Positions 1 to 8,634 of a DNA stretch of 37,542 nucleotides are shown in pieces. The position numbers and the translations under genes are program-made. How positions within the stretch are numbered: position 1 is the stretch's first letter; the number at the start of each line of letters is the position of its first letter. Location: positions 1 to 37,542 of the forward strand of contig CAJUQN010000019.1 in assembly GCA_910588625.1 (NCBI GenBank), read 5' to 3'. The notes beneath the pieces are model-generated. The model worked only from the letters and a program-made list of their open reading frames with translations. It did no database searches and was not told the DNA's origin. The stretch is from an uncultured Oscillospiraceae bacterium. Its GTDB lineage: Bacteria > Bacillota > Clostridia > Oscillospirales > Oscillospiraceae.

Positions 1-50
1 ACTTTTTTCGGGCTTTTCAAAAACTCGGGGTGTCCAATCTTATGGGTACA
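1..50 (+). mobile_element. Probable right end of an IS3-type insertion sequence
   Basis: Bases 31-50 read TGTCCAATCTTATGGGTACA. Its complement, TGTACCC...TTGGACA, resembles the terminal inverted repeats I know from IS3-family elements in Firmicutes, and it ends in the expected CA-3'. Independent support comes from the flank: a tnpV-like reading frame on the minus strand loses homology exactly at base 51. Only the last 50 bases would lie in the window, so no transposase or second repeat can be seen. The family assignment rests on memory of terminal sequences. Confidence 0.45.
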
Positions 51-210
51 GTTTAATTTGCCAGACAGCAACAGGGCCGTATAAAGAGCCTGACGGTGTT
101 CTTTCAGATACCGTTTCCGCCGCTATCCCCATATGCCGATGGCTGGTAGTTCAGGCACAGACAAGTCTGGAAAAAAGTAATCACCGCGCAACACTACATA
201 CCACAGGAGG
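51..210 (-). pseudogene. Degenerate tnpV-like transposon gene fragment
   Basis: Translating the minus strand from about base 190 gives GDYFFPDLSVPELPAIGIWG, a stop, then RRKRYLKEHR and a stretch ending LLLSGKLN at base 51. This matches the pattern of TnpV, a small accessory protein of clostridial mobile elements (family: GDY-(L/F)-PDL, IGIWGQRR, YLK-H, SGKLN). The stop is TAG at 123-125, where the family has Gln, consistent with a CAG to TAG change. The upstream part is poorly preserved and may carry a frameshift, and the downstream part is missing. It lies directly after the FMN riboswitch, so the riboswitch no longer reaches a riboflavin gene within the window. The exact 5' limit is uncertain. 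Confidence 0.6.
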
Positions 211-217
211 GTCGCGC

Positions 218-327
218 GTCTTCTTCCATCCGGACTGTACCGTTGGTCACGGAGTTTCACCGGGTCAGCTGCTTGCGCAGGTCGCGGACTATACCGTCAG
301 TGGGGAATCTCACCCCGCCCTGAAGAC
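218..327 (-). promoter_or_regulatory. FMN riboswitch (RFN element)
   Basis: Read on the minus strand, the element has the RFN signatures in order: a GTCTTC/GAAGAC P1 stem (322-327 with 218-223), GGGCGGGGTGAGATTCCCC, the TATAGTCCGCGACC block, a CTGCGCAAGCAG hairpin, GACCCGGTGAAACTCCG, and ACAGTCCGGATGGAAGAAGA. These are the conserved core of FMN aptamers, which normally control riboflavin synthesis or uptake genes such as ribD or ribU. The element faces out of the window, and the next 165 bases hold only a tnpV remnant and an IS-like end. A hairpin pairing GCGCGAC with GTTGCGC (about 184-216), followed by six Ts, could act as terminator, but those bases also read as the tnpV remnant. Confidence 0.93.
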
Positions 328-350
328 ATTTATTCACTTGTTTCGCTTAT

Positions 351-380
351 ATTATATCCCATACCGCCCCGAATTGCACC
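351..380 (-). promoter_or_regulatory. Likely promoter of the FMN riboswitch transcript
   Basis: On the minus strand a perfect TATAAT -10 box lies at 351-356, about 25 bases before the aptamer. No good -35 hexamer is present at 16-18 bases. It suggests the riboswitch may still be transcribed although its natural target is not next to it. Confidence 0.45.
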
Positions 381-440
381 CCTTTTTATCACGTGTCACA
401 TTGTGTCGAGCAGCTCTTTGAACGAACGTTTCATTTTCTC

Positions 441-469
441 TTGACAGCTCCCGGAAAATATAGTACAAT
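441..469 (+). promoter_or_regulatory. Sigma-A promoter of the SLOG gene
   Basis: TTGACA at 441-446, a 17-base spacer and TACAAT at 464-469 form a near-consensus vegetative promoter. It is about 30 bases upstream of the ATG at 501. Confidence 0.8.
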
Positions 470-500
470 CGTATCAATCTCTGTGAGGGGAGGGACCACT

Positions 501-1040
501 ATGGCCCTAGACGAAAGCCGCACCTGCTGTTTCACTGGTCACCGGCCGGATAAACTGCCCTGGGGGCTGAACGAGCGGGATCTCCGCTGTGCCTCCTTAA
601 AGCGCAGCCTCACCCGGGAACTTGACGCCCTCTACCTCCGAGGCTTCCGGCACTTTATTTGCGGCATGGCTATGGGCTGCGACCTCTATTTCGCCGAGGC
701 AGTGCTGGCTTTGCGGGAACAGCACCCGGACCTGACACTGGAAGGCGCTATTCCCTGTCTAACCCAGCCCCAGCGCTGGCCGGAACACTTGCAGCTGCGC
801 TGGCGCAGAATCCTGGACCAATGTGATTTGGAGACGGTGGTCCAGCAGAGCTATGATCGCTGGTGTATGCTCCGCCGGGACCGGTACATGGTGGACCGCT
901 CTGCCGCAGTGCTGGCGGTGTTCGACGGTACGTCGGGCGGCACCCACTATACCCTCAACTACGCTATGGACAGCAAGCGGGAGATCCTGCTCCTGGACCC
1001 CGCCCGACCGGAGGCAAAGGCCGCCCACTTCACCATATGA
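501..1040 (+). CDS. DUF1273 / YpsA-type SLOG-superfamily protein
   Basis: The 179-residue product opens with TCCFTGHRPDKLPWG, the hallmark of the DUF1273/YpsA group of the SLOG (Rossmann-like, nucleotide-derivative binding) superfamily. The expected features follow: a GMAMGCDLYFAE segment near residue 55, RDRYMVDRSAAVLAVFDG near 125, and a GGTHYTLNYA stretch that would form the ligand pocket. I chose ATG 501 because GGGAGGGAC lies just upstream and homology begins eight residues later; the open frame extends further 5' without support. It is probably cytosolic. The B. subtilis relative YpsA has been linked to cell division and oxidative stress, but the ligand is unknown, so the function here is open. 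It is monocistronic, with its own promoter and a strong terminator. Confidence 0.85.
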   Translation: MALDESRTCCFTGHRPDKLPWGLNERDLRCASLKRSLTRELDALYLRGFRHFICGMAMGCDLYFAEAVLALREQHPDLTLEGAIPCLTQPQRWPEHLQLRWRRILDQCDLETVVQQSYDRWCMLRRDRYMVDRSAAVLAVFDGTSGGTHYTLNYAMDSKREILLLDPARPEAKAAHFTI

Positions 1041-1075
1041 AACGCCCCGCCGGAATTCCGGCGGGGCGTTTCCTC
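1041..1075 (+). terminator. 30-bp perfect palindrome acting as terminator
   Basis: Bases 1041-1070 are a perfect palindrome (AACGCCCCGCC, GGAATTCC, GGCGGGGCGTT), starting right after the TGA of the SLOG gene and followed by TCCTCACATTTT. It lies between convergent genes, ends three bases before the small minus-strand gene at 1074, and could serve both strands. Confidence 0.75.
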
Positions 1076-1253
1076 ACATTTTCAGCGAGCCGTTGAAATG
1101 CTCCACGACCTCGCCCACAGCCTTGATGGCCTTGCCTGCCGCCTTCTGGGCAGAATGCTTTTTCTTCTTCGGCATCATCATCAGGCCGATAGCCGCACCC
1201 GCCGCCATGGTAGCCCCGGCGATGGGCAGCATGGACTTCTTGTCCATTTTCAT
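1074..1253 (-). CDS. Small protein with one N-terminal membrane segment
   Basis: This 59-residue product (MKMDKKSMLPIAGATMAAGA...) has a short basic N-terminus, one hydrophobic glycine/alanine/methionine-rich segment, a KKKK turn and an amphipathic C-terminal helix. The layout resembles YtxH-like small membrane proteins, but I cannot assign a family. Three ATGs and a GTG are clustered at the start; AAGGAG on the minus strand at 1263-1268 gives the best spacing to ATG 1253. It may be the last gene of the glycosyltransferase-exoA transcript. Confidence 0.6.
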   Translation of the reverse strand: MKMDKKSMLPIAGATMAAGAAIGLMMMPKKKKHSAQKAAGKAIKAVGEVVEHFNGSLKM

Positions 1254-1321
1254 GTTCATCACTCCTTCGCGGCATTAGCTTGCCCGTTTTGCCACAAAAA
1301 AGCGATGCTTCCAACTGGAAA

Positions 1322-2074
1322 CTATTTCAAAATTAAAGACACTGGACAATGGTCGCTGCCCAGGATATCTGAATGGATGCCGGCCTCTGCAACTCGCTCT
1401 CTCAGGCGGTCGGAAACGATGAAGTAGTCGATGCGCCATCCAGCGTTTTTCTCTCTGGCCTTGAAACGATAACTCCACCAGGAATAGGCTCCCGTCTCCC
1501 CAGGGTGGAGCAGGCGGAAGGTATCGATGAAACCGGAATCCAGCAGACGGGTCATGGCCTCCCGCTCTTGGTCGGAGAAGCCGGCGTTTCCCCGGTTGGT
1601 TTTGGGATTTTTCAGATCAATTTCCTCATGAGCCACGTTCAGATCGCCACAATAGACCACTGGCTTGGTCCTGTCCAGGCTCTTGAGATAATCCAACAGA
1701 TCGTCCTCCCACTCCATGCGATAGCCGATGCGGACTAGCTCGTTCTGAGCGTTGGGGGTGTAACAGTCCACCAGCCAAAAGTCGGGATATTCCAGCGTAA
1801 TGAGCCGACCCTCGTGGTCGTGCTTGTCCAAGTCCATTCCGTAGGACACGGACAGCGGCTCCTGTCTGGCAAAAATGGCAGTGCCGGAATACCCCTTTTT
1901 CTCCGCCGAGTTCCAGAACTCGTGATAGCCGGGAAGATCTACCTCTACCTGGCCCTGTTCCATCTTTGTCTCCTGGAGGCAGATAAAATCGGCATCCAGC
2001 GCCAATACGGAATCCACAAAGCCCTTTTTCAGACAAGCCCGCAGACCGTTTACATTCCAAGACACAAATTTCAT
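1322..2074 (-). CDS. exoA: Exodeoxyribonuclease III
   Basis: A 250-residue EEP-family nuclease that cleaves DNA at abasic sites and removes 3' blocks in base excision repair. Family motifs appear in order: FVSWNVNGLRA at the N-terminus, FICLQETKM (catalytic Glu), GDLNVAHEEIDL, NRGNAGFSDQER, WWSYRFKAREKNAGWRIDYF and the final GSDHCPVSL (catalytic Asp-His). This is the Xth/ExoA branch with standard length. The start at 2074 matches the conserved MKFVSWN and follows GGAGGAGAGG. The start overlaps the stop of the upstream glycosyltransferase gene (ATGA), so the two are probably translationally coupled. Confidence 0.95.
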   Translation of the reverse strand: MKFVSWNVNGLRACLKKGFVDSVLALDADFICLQETKMEQGQVEVDLPGYHEFWNSAEKKGYSGTAIFARQEPLSVSYGMDLDKHDHEGRLITLEYPDFWLVDCYTPNAQNELVRIGYRMEWEDDLLDYLKSLDRTKPVVYCGDLNVAHEEIDLKNPKTNRGNAGFSDQEREAMTRLLDSGFIDTFRLLHPGETGAYSWWSYRFKAREKNAGWRIDYFIVSDRLRERVAEAGIHSDILGSDHCPVSLILK

Positions 2075-3441
2075 GCCAGCCTCTCCTCCCTCTTCACCTC
2101 GCGCAGCTGCTCCACCAGCACCCACACGGAAATCGCCAACGCTATCAGCATGGCCATTGCCTCAATGGCCATACCGAACTGAGCACCACCCAAGCGGAGG
2201 ACGAAGTTATACTTCCGCCGCAAATATACGATATAGCCCGCCAACGACGCGCCCCCTGCCAGCACCGCCACCGGCAGCCGCCGGAGGTTGGCACAGGCCC
2301 AGCACAGGGTAAACACGTCGGCCAGGAAAAAGTACCGCTCGTGCATATGGGGCAGGAAGAAGGGCACACCGATGCACAAAATCACCGCCATGGTCATGAT
2401 GATGTCCCGGCTCAGCCGGTTTCTGAGCCAACATCCCAGGCCCAGCAGAATCAGAACCAGCACCGCCGCCGCGACAATACCCAAACCAGAGGCCAGATGG
2501 CCCTCCGCAAGCTCCGCGTGCATAGCGCTGGGAATAAACTGATAGATGCTGGGCGCGTTCAGGACTAGATTCGGGACCTCCGTCATCTGTCCCAAATAAA
2601 TGCCTAGGATATCCATGAGCGGCTTGTGCATCAGCACTGCGGGCAGAATGGTGGCCAGATAGGTCAACGGGAACACCCACAGCTCCCTGAACTTCACCTT
2701 TTTGGCCAGCCAGAGCACACCCCACAGAGGGAGCACAAAAATAGCCTGGAGCTTAAAGGAGAAGGCCACCGCCATCAGCGCCACCGAGGTCTTGTTCTTC
2801 CCCTCGATCACCTGGGCGGCGGCATGGATGCACAAGGCGCCATAGATCGCGTCACACTGGCCCCAATAGGCCCCATTGAGCACCACTACCGGAAGCAAGA
2901 GTGCGGCGGCAAAGGCGGCTAGGGGAGCAGTGCTCCCCTGACGGTCCCTGACCAGGGACCGCACCAGCCGGAAGCATCCCCAGGCCAGCACTACATCGAA
3001 CAAGATGGACAGCAGCTTATACATATACAGGTCTGGTACGCCGATGTAGGACATGAACGCAATATAGTAAAGGTAGGGTACGTTATAGTTTCCCACATTG
3101 CTCGCAATCGTGCTGAACCCGCCGTAGGTGCGAAAAAACTCCGCCCAGTGCTTTAAGAACGATACATAATCCCCGCTGATATAGTCCAGACTCAGTGCCC
3201 GAAACAGCATAGCCGCCCCGATGGGCAGCAGCATGATCAGCAGCTCGTTCCGCTTGACGCTCTCCAGCTTCAGCAGGAGAATCGACAGCCCCGCCAGGAC
3301 TGCCAGGACTACTCCAATACCTGCCCGGTCCAGCGGTCCCCCCTGGTCCAGCCCCATACATACTGCCGCCGTGACGACCAGCATAACTGCACCCACTCCG
3401 GCACACGCAAAGGGCAAATATTGTTTCCACTGTTTATCCAT
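2071..3441 (-). CDS. GT-C family glycosyltransferase (Gpi18/COG5542-like)
   Basis: A 456-residue polytopic membrane protein with about 10-12 hydrophobic segments. The first extracytoplasmic loop carries ISGDYVSFLKHWAEFFRTYGG, a region where GT-C enzymes place catalytic acidic residues. Later come YLYYIAFMSYIG, NGAYWGQCDAIYGAL (near residue 190) and PHMHERYFFLADVFTLCWA (near 365), typical of the Gpi18-like mannosyltransferase group COG5542. It probably transfers a sugar from a polyprenyl-phosphate donor to an acceptor outside the membrane; donor and acceptor are unknown. AGGAGGGAA lies upstream of ATG 3441. It heads a unit with exoA, although no functional link is evident. Confidence 0.8.
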   Translation of the reverse strand: MDKQWKQYLPFACAGVGAVMLVVTAAVCMGLDQGGPLDRAGIGVVLAVLAGLSILLLKLESVKRNELLIMLLPIGAAMLFRALSLDYISGDYVSFLKHWAEFFRTYGGFSTIASNVGNYNVPYLYYIAFMSYIGVPDLYMYKLLSILFDVVLAWGCFRLVRSLVRDRQGSTAPLAAFAAALLLPVVVLNGAYWGQCDAIYGALCIHAAAQVIEGKNKTSVALMAVAFSFKLQAIFVLPLWGVLWLAKKVKFRELWVFPLTYLATILPAVLMHKPLMDILGIYLGQMTEVPNLVLNAPSIYQFIPSAMHAELAEGHLASGLGIVAAAVLVLILLGLGCWLRNRLSRDIIMTMAVILCIGVPFFLPHMHERYFFLADVFTLCWACANLRRLPVAVLAGGASLAGYIVYLRRKYNFVLRLGGAQFGMAIEAMAMLIALAISVWVLVEQLREVKREERLA

Positions 3442-3546
3442 GATCTTCTGATTCCCTCCTGATACACAGTTCTTCCCATATTACCACAGCCTTCTCCGCT
3501 TGTCCAGTTTTTCCCGCTTTTTTAGGGACAATTTTCCTCCCAGTGG

Positions 3547-3575
3547 TTGACATTTACGCCACAAAGCCTTATTCT
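3547..3575 (+). promoter_or_regulatory. Sigma-A promoter of asnB
   Basis: TTGACA at 3547-3552, a 17-base spacer and TATTCT at 3570-3575 lie about 60 bases before the asnB start. The 190-base divergent gap to the glycosyltransferase gene holds no gene. Confidence 0.7.
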
Positions 3576-3635
3576 AAAAGTTGACTTTGCTTTCGTTTCC
3601 TGTCAAATCTGTTTCCACAACTGGAGGATCATCAT

Positions 3636-5498
3636 ATGTGCGGTTTTACCGGCTTCGTCTCCCGCTCCACCGCCCCTGACGAAAAGGCCTTGCGGGCCAT
3701 GGGGGATTCCATCCGCCACCGCGGACCCGACGGCGAGGGGCATTATATCGACAAGCATTGCGGCATCGCTCACCGCCGGCTGTCCATCATCGACCTGGCC
3801 AACGGCCAGCAGCCCATGTACAGCCCCGACAAACGGTATGTCATCGCCTACAATGGCGAGATCTACAACTTCAAGCTCCTGCGGAAGGAGCTGATCTCTG
3901 CTGGCCACACCTTTCTCACCAGCTCTGACACCGAGGTACTGCTCCACGGCTACATGGAGTGGGGACCGGAGGTGTTGAAAAAGCTGCGGGGGATGTTCGC
4001 CTTCGTCATCTGGGATAAGGAACAGCAAGAGCTGTTCGGCGCCCGGGACCCCTTTGGCATCAAGCCCTTCTACTACGCCGTCATGGGGGACTTGTTTTTC
4101 TTCGGCTCTGAGTGCAAGAGCTTTCTCCCTCACCCTGGCTTTAAGAAGGAGCTGAATCAGGCGGCACTGAAGCTGTATTTGACGTTCCAATACTCCGCGC
4201 TCAATGAGTCCTTCTTCAAGAACGTATACCGCCTCCTCCCCGGCCACTACCTGATCCATCGAGATGGGCACACTGAGTTTACCTCCTACAACTCCTTCTC
4301 CTTTGCTCCCCAGCCCATGCCGCTGGAAAAGCGGGCGGAGCAGATCCGCCAGGTGGTCACCGAGTCGGTGGAGGCTCACCAGATCAGCGATGTGGAGGTG
4401 GGCGCGTTCCTGTCCGGCGGCATCGACTCCAGCGTCATTACCGCCCTGTCCCGACCGGACAAGACCTATTCCGTGGGCTTCGACAACAAGGATTTTGACG
4501 AAACCGGCGAAGCTAAGGCGCTTTGCGAAGAGCTGGGCTTGAAAAACATCTCCAAGACCATCTCCGCCGAGGAGTTTTTTGACGCACTCCCCTCCATCCA
4601 GTATTACGCCGACGAGCCGAACGCCAACTTGTCCACAGTGCCGCTGTATTTCCTGTCTAAATTGGCGGCCCAGGATGTAAAGGTAGTCCTATCCGGCGAG
4701 GGTGCCGACGAGCTTTTTGGCGGTTATATCACCTACCACACCACTAAACCCTATCGGGCCTACCGCAAGATCCCCTTGCCTCTGCGAAGGGCCGTTGCCA
4801 AATGCGTGGCCGGCCTGCCCAAGTTCCACGGGCAAGGTTTCCTCACCAAGGCGGCCAAAGGCATCGACGAGACCTTTGTGGGCCAGGCATTCATTTTTGA
4901 CAATGACGAGGCCGAGCGGGCGCTCACCCCCGCCTACCGCTCTGGGCTGACCTGGCACGACATCACCGAGCCCTACTTTGAGGCGGTGGCGGACGCCGAC
5001 GACCTGACCAAAATGCAGTATCTGGACCTGCACCTTTGGCAGCCCTTGGACATCCTGCGCAAGGCCGACCGCATGACCATGGCCAGTTCCCTGGAGTTGC
5101 GGGTACCCTACCTGGACCGGAAGGTCTGGGCAGTGGCTCGGGCCATCCCCAGCAATCAGAAAATGCGGGGCAAGACCATGACCAAATGGCCCTTGCGCAT
5201 GGCGGCGGCGCCCCTCCTGCCCGATGACTGGGTTCACCGGGACAAGAAGGGCTTCCCTGTCCCCTTCGTTGCCTGGCTGAGGCAGGAAAAATACTATAAC
5301 TGGGCCAAGGACATCATCACCCAGGACTATGTGGCAGAGTTCTTCGATCAGAAATACCTGCTGGACCTGCTGGAGCGGCACTACTCCGGCAAAGAGCGCA
5401 CCCACCGCAAGCTGTACACGGTGCTGTCCTTCCTCATCTGGTATCAGGTTTACTTCCCCGAGCGGTGCGGTGTTGAGCCGTTCATACCCAATCAATAA
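3636..5498 (+). CDS. asnB: Asparagine synthase (glutamine-hydrolysing)
   Basis: A 620-residue class II glutamine amidotransferase that makes asparagine from aspartate, ATP and glutamine in the cytosol. Cys2 in MCGFTGF is the glutaminase nucleophile; the N-terminal domain also shows RHRGPDGEG, HRRLSIIDL and YNGEIYN. The synthetase domain has the PP-loop FLSGGIDSS near residue 260, SVGFDNKDFDE, and SGEGADELFGGY near 350. Length and the C-terminal KADRMTMASSLELRVPYLD block fit AsnB1-type enzymes. GGAGG lies ten bases upstream of ATG 3636; the methionine must be removed for activity. It is monocistronic with its own promoter and terminator. A specialised amidotransferase role, for example in cell-wall modification, cannot be excluded. 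Confidence 0.93.
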   Translation: MCGFTGFVSRSTAPDEKALRAMGDSIRHRGPDGEGHYIDKHCGIAHRRLSIIDLANGQQPMYSPDKRYVIAYNGEIYNFKLLRKELISAGHTFLTSSDTEVLLHGYMEWGPEVLKKLRGMFAFVIWDKEQQELFGARDPFGIKPFYYAVMGDLFFFGSECKSFLPHPGFKKELNQAALKLYLTFQYSALNESFFKNVYRLLPGHYLIHRDGHTEFTSYNSFSFAPQPMPLEKRAEQIRQVVTESVEAHQISDVEVGAFLSGGIDSSVITALSRPDKTYSVGFDNKDFDETGEAKALCEELGLKNISKTISAEEFFDALPSIQYYADEPNANLSTVPLYFLSKLAAQDVKVVLSGEGADELFGGYITYHTTKPYRAYRKIPLPLRRAVAKCVAGLPKFHGQGFLTKAAKGIDETFVGQAFIFDNDEAERALTPAYRSGLTWHDITEPYFEAVADADDLTKMQYLDLHLWQPLDILRKADRMTMASSLELRVPYLDRKVWAVARAIPSNQKMRGKTMTKWPLRMAAAPLLPDDWVHRDKKGFPVPFVAWLRQEKYYNWAKDIITQDYVAEFFDQKYLLDLLERHYSGKERTHRKLYTVLSFLIWYQVYFPERCGVEPFIPNQ

Positions 5499-5501
5499 CA
5501 G

Positions 5502-5537
5502 ATGGCCCGCTGTAGCTTTTTACGGCGGGCCATTTTT
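5502..5537 (+). terminator. Rho-independent terminator of asnB
   Basis: ATGGCCCGC pairs with GCGGGCCAT and is followed by TTTTTGTC, starting four bases after the asnB stop. Confidence 0.88.
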
Positions 5538-5570
5538 GTCGAATTGCGGAAAAACCGTCTAAATGTACTA

Positions 5571-5599
5571 TTGAAAAAAGCCTATCACTTCGGTATAAT
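5571..5599 (+). promoter_or_regulatory. Sigma-A promoter of the activase operon
   Basis: TTGAAA at 5571-5576, a 17-base spacer and a perfect TATAAT at 5594-5599. The gene starts 72 bases further on after CAGGAGGGC. Confidence 0.85.
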
Positions 5600-5670
5600 A
5601 TCTGCTAGACTTCTATTATAAGCACCCGAGCCATCGCAAGTAGGCCCGGCGCGGTACCAGGAGGGCATCT

Positions 5671-8610
5671 ATGATTCTGCGTGTAGGCATCGATATCGGC
5701 TCCACCACTGTCAAGGTCGTGGTGCTGGACGAGAACAATGAGCTTTTGTTCCGCTCTTACGAGCGGCACTATTCTAAGGCACGGGAGCGGGCCTGTGAGA
5801 CATTGCGCTCCATTGAGGATATGCTCCGGGGCAAGGACGTGCGCCTGGTGGTCACCGGCTCCGCTGGGCTAGGCGTGGCCAAGGCCGCAGGCTTGGACTT
5901 TGTCCAGGAGGTGTACGCCACCGCCGCGGCGGTAAATACGTATATTCCGGACACTGACGCCGTTATCGAACTGGGCGGCGAGGACGCTAAAATCATTTTT
6001 TTTGGCGGTGCGCTGGAGGAGCGGATGAACGGCTCCTGTGCCGGCGGCACCGGAGCCTTCATAGACCAGATGTCCACCCTAATGAACGTCACCGTCAACG
6101 AGCTGGACGAGCTGTCCCTCAAGCATGAGAAGATTTACCCCATCGCCTCCCGGTGCGGTGTGTTCGCCAAGAGTGACATCCAGCCCATTCTGAATCAGGG
6201 CGGGCGAAAGGAAGATGTGGCCGCATCCATCTTCCAGGCCGTGGTGGACCAAACCGTGGCCGGGTTGACCCAGGGACGAGAGCTCAAGGGCAAGCTGGTT
6301 TTCCTGGGGGGGCCGCTTCACTTCCTTATGGGCCTGCGTGAGCGGTTCGTGGACACCCTGCAATTGGACGGGGACCACGCCATCTTCCCCGAGGACGGCG
6401 ACTGCTTCGCCGCCATGGGCGCGGCATTGTGCTCCTCAGACTACGACGCGCGGCCCTTTGACGAGCTGCTGCAACTGCTGGAGGAGAGCCGCGCCGCCAC
6501 ATCAGTGGTGGACACCATGCCCCCGCTGTTTGAAAGCCAGGCGGACTACGACTCGTTCACCGCCCGCCATAATGCCTCCACCCCGCCCCAGCTGGACATC
6601 AAAACCTATGAGGGTGACGCATACTTAGGTATTGACGCCGGATCTACTACCACAAAAATTGTGCTGATCGCTCCGGACGGAGGGTTGTTGTACACTTACT
6701 ACCACTCCAACCTGGGCAACCCAGTGGCCATCGCGCTGGAGCAACTGAGAAAAATCTACAATCTTTGTGAAAATCGCATCCAAATTAAGGGCTCCGCTGT
6801 TACCGGTTACGGCGAGGACCTCATCAAAAACGCTTTCTCCTGCGACCTGGGCCTGGTGGAGACGGTGGCCCACTACCGCGCCGCCGCCCACTTTAACCCC
6901 AACGTAGATTTTATCATCGACATCGGCGGGCAGGATATGAAATGTTTCAAGATTCGAAATGGCGCGGTGGACTCCATTATGCTCAATGAGGCGTGCTCCT
7001 CTGGGTGCGGGTCCTTCATTGAGACCTTTGCCAAAGCCTTGGGGTACGACATCGCTGAATTTGCAAAACTGGGGCTGTTCACCCAGAAGCCGGTGAATCT
7101 GGGTTCCCGGTGCACAGTGTTCATGAACTCCTCCGTCAAGCAGGCCCAGAAGGACGGGGCCAGTATAGAGGATATCAGCGCGGGCTTGTCCATCTCTATC
7201 GTGAAAAACGCCATTTACAAGGTCATCCGCGCCGCCAGCGCTGACGACCTGGGCCAGCACATTGTGGTCCAGGGCGGCACCTTCCACAATGACGCGGTGC
7301 TCAGGGCCTTTGAGCAGGAGCTTGGCCGGAACGTCACCCGCCCCACCATCGCGGGTATCATGGGGGCCTTCGGCGCGGCGCTGGCAGCCCGAGACCTAAA
7401 GCTGGAGCAGTCCACACTATTAAATGAATCTGCCTTACAGTTATTCACTCACACCGCAAAGCCCACCACCTGCAATCTGTGCACCAATCACTGTTCTCTC
7501 ACCGTCAACACCTTTGACAACGGACGGCGGTTCATCTCCGGAAATCGCTGCTCCCGTCCCTTGGGAAAGAAAAATGTGAAGCTGCCCGACCTGTACCGCT
7601 ACAAATATGAAAAACTCCGAACTATGGAGGGTAAGGGTTCCGGGGACGGTTCCCGGGGGCGCATCGGCATCCCTTTCGGGTTGAATATGTACGAGAATCT
7701 CCCCTTCTGGTTCGAGCTGTTCACCCGGCTGAATTTCGAGGTGGCGCTCTCCCCCGAGTCCTCCCGAAAGCTGTACATCAAAGGCCAGCGGACCATCCCT
7801 TCGGACACGGTGTGCTATCCCGCCAAGCTGCTCCACGGTCATGTGGAGGCCCTGGTGGAATCTGGCGTGGACGCCATCTTCTACCCCTGTATGTCCTACA
7901 ATTTCGACGAAAAGTCGTCGGACAACAACTATAACTGCCCGGTAGTGGCCTATTATCCCGAGCTTTTGGCCGCCAATATGCCGGATCTGAAAAAGACCCG
8001 GTTCCTCAACCCCTACACTGGATTACACCGTCCTAAGGATTATGAGCGCATCGGCTCCCAGTGGTTTGCCGACACCTTCGGTGTCCCCAAAAAAGAAGCG
8101 GTCCGCGCCATCCGGGCAGCCTATGAGGCCTATGACCATTACAAGGAAGATATCCGAAAGGCCGGTCAGCGGTACATCGACGGCGCCCGGCAGCGGGGCT
8201 TGCCCATCATCGTGCTGGCGGGCCGTCCCTACCACATCGACCCGGAGATCAACCATGGCATCAACGACCTCATCACCTCCTTCGGCTTCGTGTTGGTCAG
8301 CGAGGACGCGGTGGCCTTCCACGAGGGCTACGCTCCCCGAAAGGTGCTCAACCAGTGGACCTTCCAGGCCCGGATGTATAATGCCGCCCGGTATGTCTGC
8401 CAGCAGCCAGATATGGAGCTCATCCAACTGGTCAGCTTCGGCTGCGGCACCGACGCCATCACCGGTGATGAGATGCGCTCTATCTTGGAGCAAGGTGGAA
8501 AACTTTACACCCAGCTGAAAATTGACGATATCAGCAATTTAGGCGCAGTGAAAATCCGCGTGCGCTCCCTGATGGCCGCGATGGAAGAACGCAAGCGCCG
8601 TGACGGCTAA
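5671..8610 (+). CDS. Double acyl-CoA dehydratase activase (BadF/HgdC ATPases) with DUF2229
   Basis: A 979-residue protein with two HgdC-like ASKHA ATPase modules and a DUF2229 tail. Module 1 has GIDIGSTTVK (residue 6), ELGGEDAK, and the cluster-binding cysteine regions CAGGTGAF (near 123) and SRCGVFAKSD (near 160). Module 2 has GIDAGSTTTK (near 320), DIGGQDMK, NEACSSGCGSF (near 440) and GSRCTVF (near 476). A CNLCTNHC motif (near 600) with further cysteines may bind another Fe-S cluster. DUF2229 follows, with PSDTVCYPAKLLHGH and FYPCMSYNF. Such activases couple ATP hydrolysis to low-potential electron transfer, the subunits forming an Fe-S dimer; here two modules in one chain could mimic that dimer. 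In many Clostridia this protein and the next are fused as one chain of about 1400 residues. The substrate is unknown. Confidence 0.88.
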   Translation: MILRVGIDIGSTTVKVVVLDENNELLFRSYERHYSKARERACETLRSIEDMLRGKDVRLVVTGSAGLGVAKAAGLDFVQEVYATAAAVNTYIPDTDAVIELGGEDAKIIFFGGALEERMNGSCAGGTGAFIDQMSTLMNVTVNELDELSLKHEKIYPIASRCGVFAKSDIQPILNQGGRKEDVAASIFQAVVDQTVAGLTQGRELKGKLVFLGGPLHFLMGLRERFVDTLQLDGDHAIFPEDGDCFAAMGAALCSSDYDARPFDELLQLLEESRAATSVVDTMPPLFESQADYDSFTARHNASTPPQLDIKTYEGDAYLGIDAGSTTTKIVLIAPDGGLLYTYYHSNLGNPVAIALEQLRKIYNLCENRIQIKGSAVTGYGEDLIKNAFSCDLGLVETVAHYRAAAHFNPNVDFIIDIGGQDMKCFKIRNGAVDSIMLNEACSSGCGSFIETFAKALGYDIAEFAKLGLFTQKPVNLGSRCTVFMNSSVKQAQKDGASIEDISAGLSISIVKNAIYKVIRAASADDLGQHIVVQGGTFHNDAVLRAFEQELGRNVTRPTIAGIMGAFGAALAARDLKLEQSTLLNESALQLFTHTAKPTTCNLCTNHCSLTVNTFDNGRRFISGNRCSRPLGKKNVKLPDLYRYKYEKLRTMEGKGSGDGSRGRIGIPFGLNMYENLPFWFELFTRLNFEVALSPESSRKLYIKGQRTIPSDTVCYPAKLLHGHVEALVESGVDAIFYPCMSYNFDEKSSDNNYNCPVVAYYPELLAANMPDLKKTRFLNPYTGLHRPKDYERIGSQWFADTFGVPKKEAVRAIRAAYEAYDHYKEDIRKAGQRYIDGARQRGLPIIVLAGRPYHIDPEINHGINDLITSFGFVLVSEDAVAFHEGYAPRKVLNQWTFQARMYNAARYVCQQPDMELIQLVSFGCGTDAITGDEMRSILEQGGKLYTQLKIDDISNLGAVKIRVRSLMAAMEERKRRDG

Positions 8611-8634
8611 CCCCGGCGAAAGGAGACTGTGACC

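Noticed and set aside
1275..1330. Terminator at TTCCAACTGGAA downstream of exoA
   Set aside because: The palindrome leaves a two-base loop, too small for a stable hairpin.
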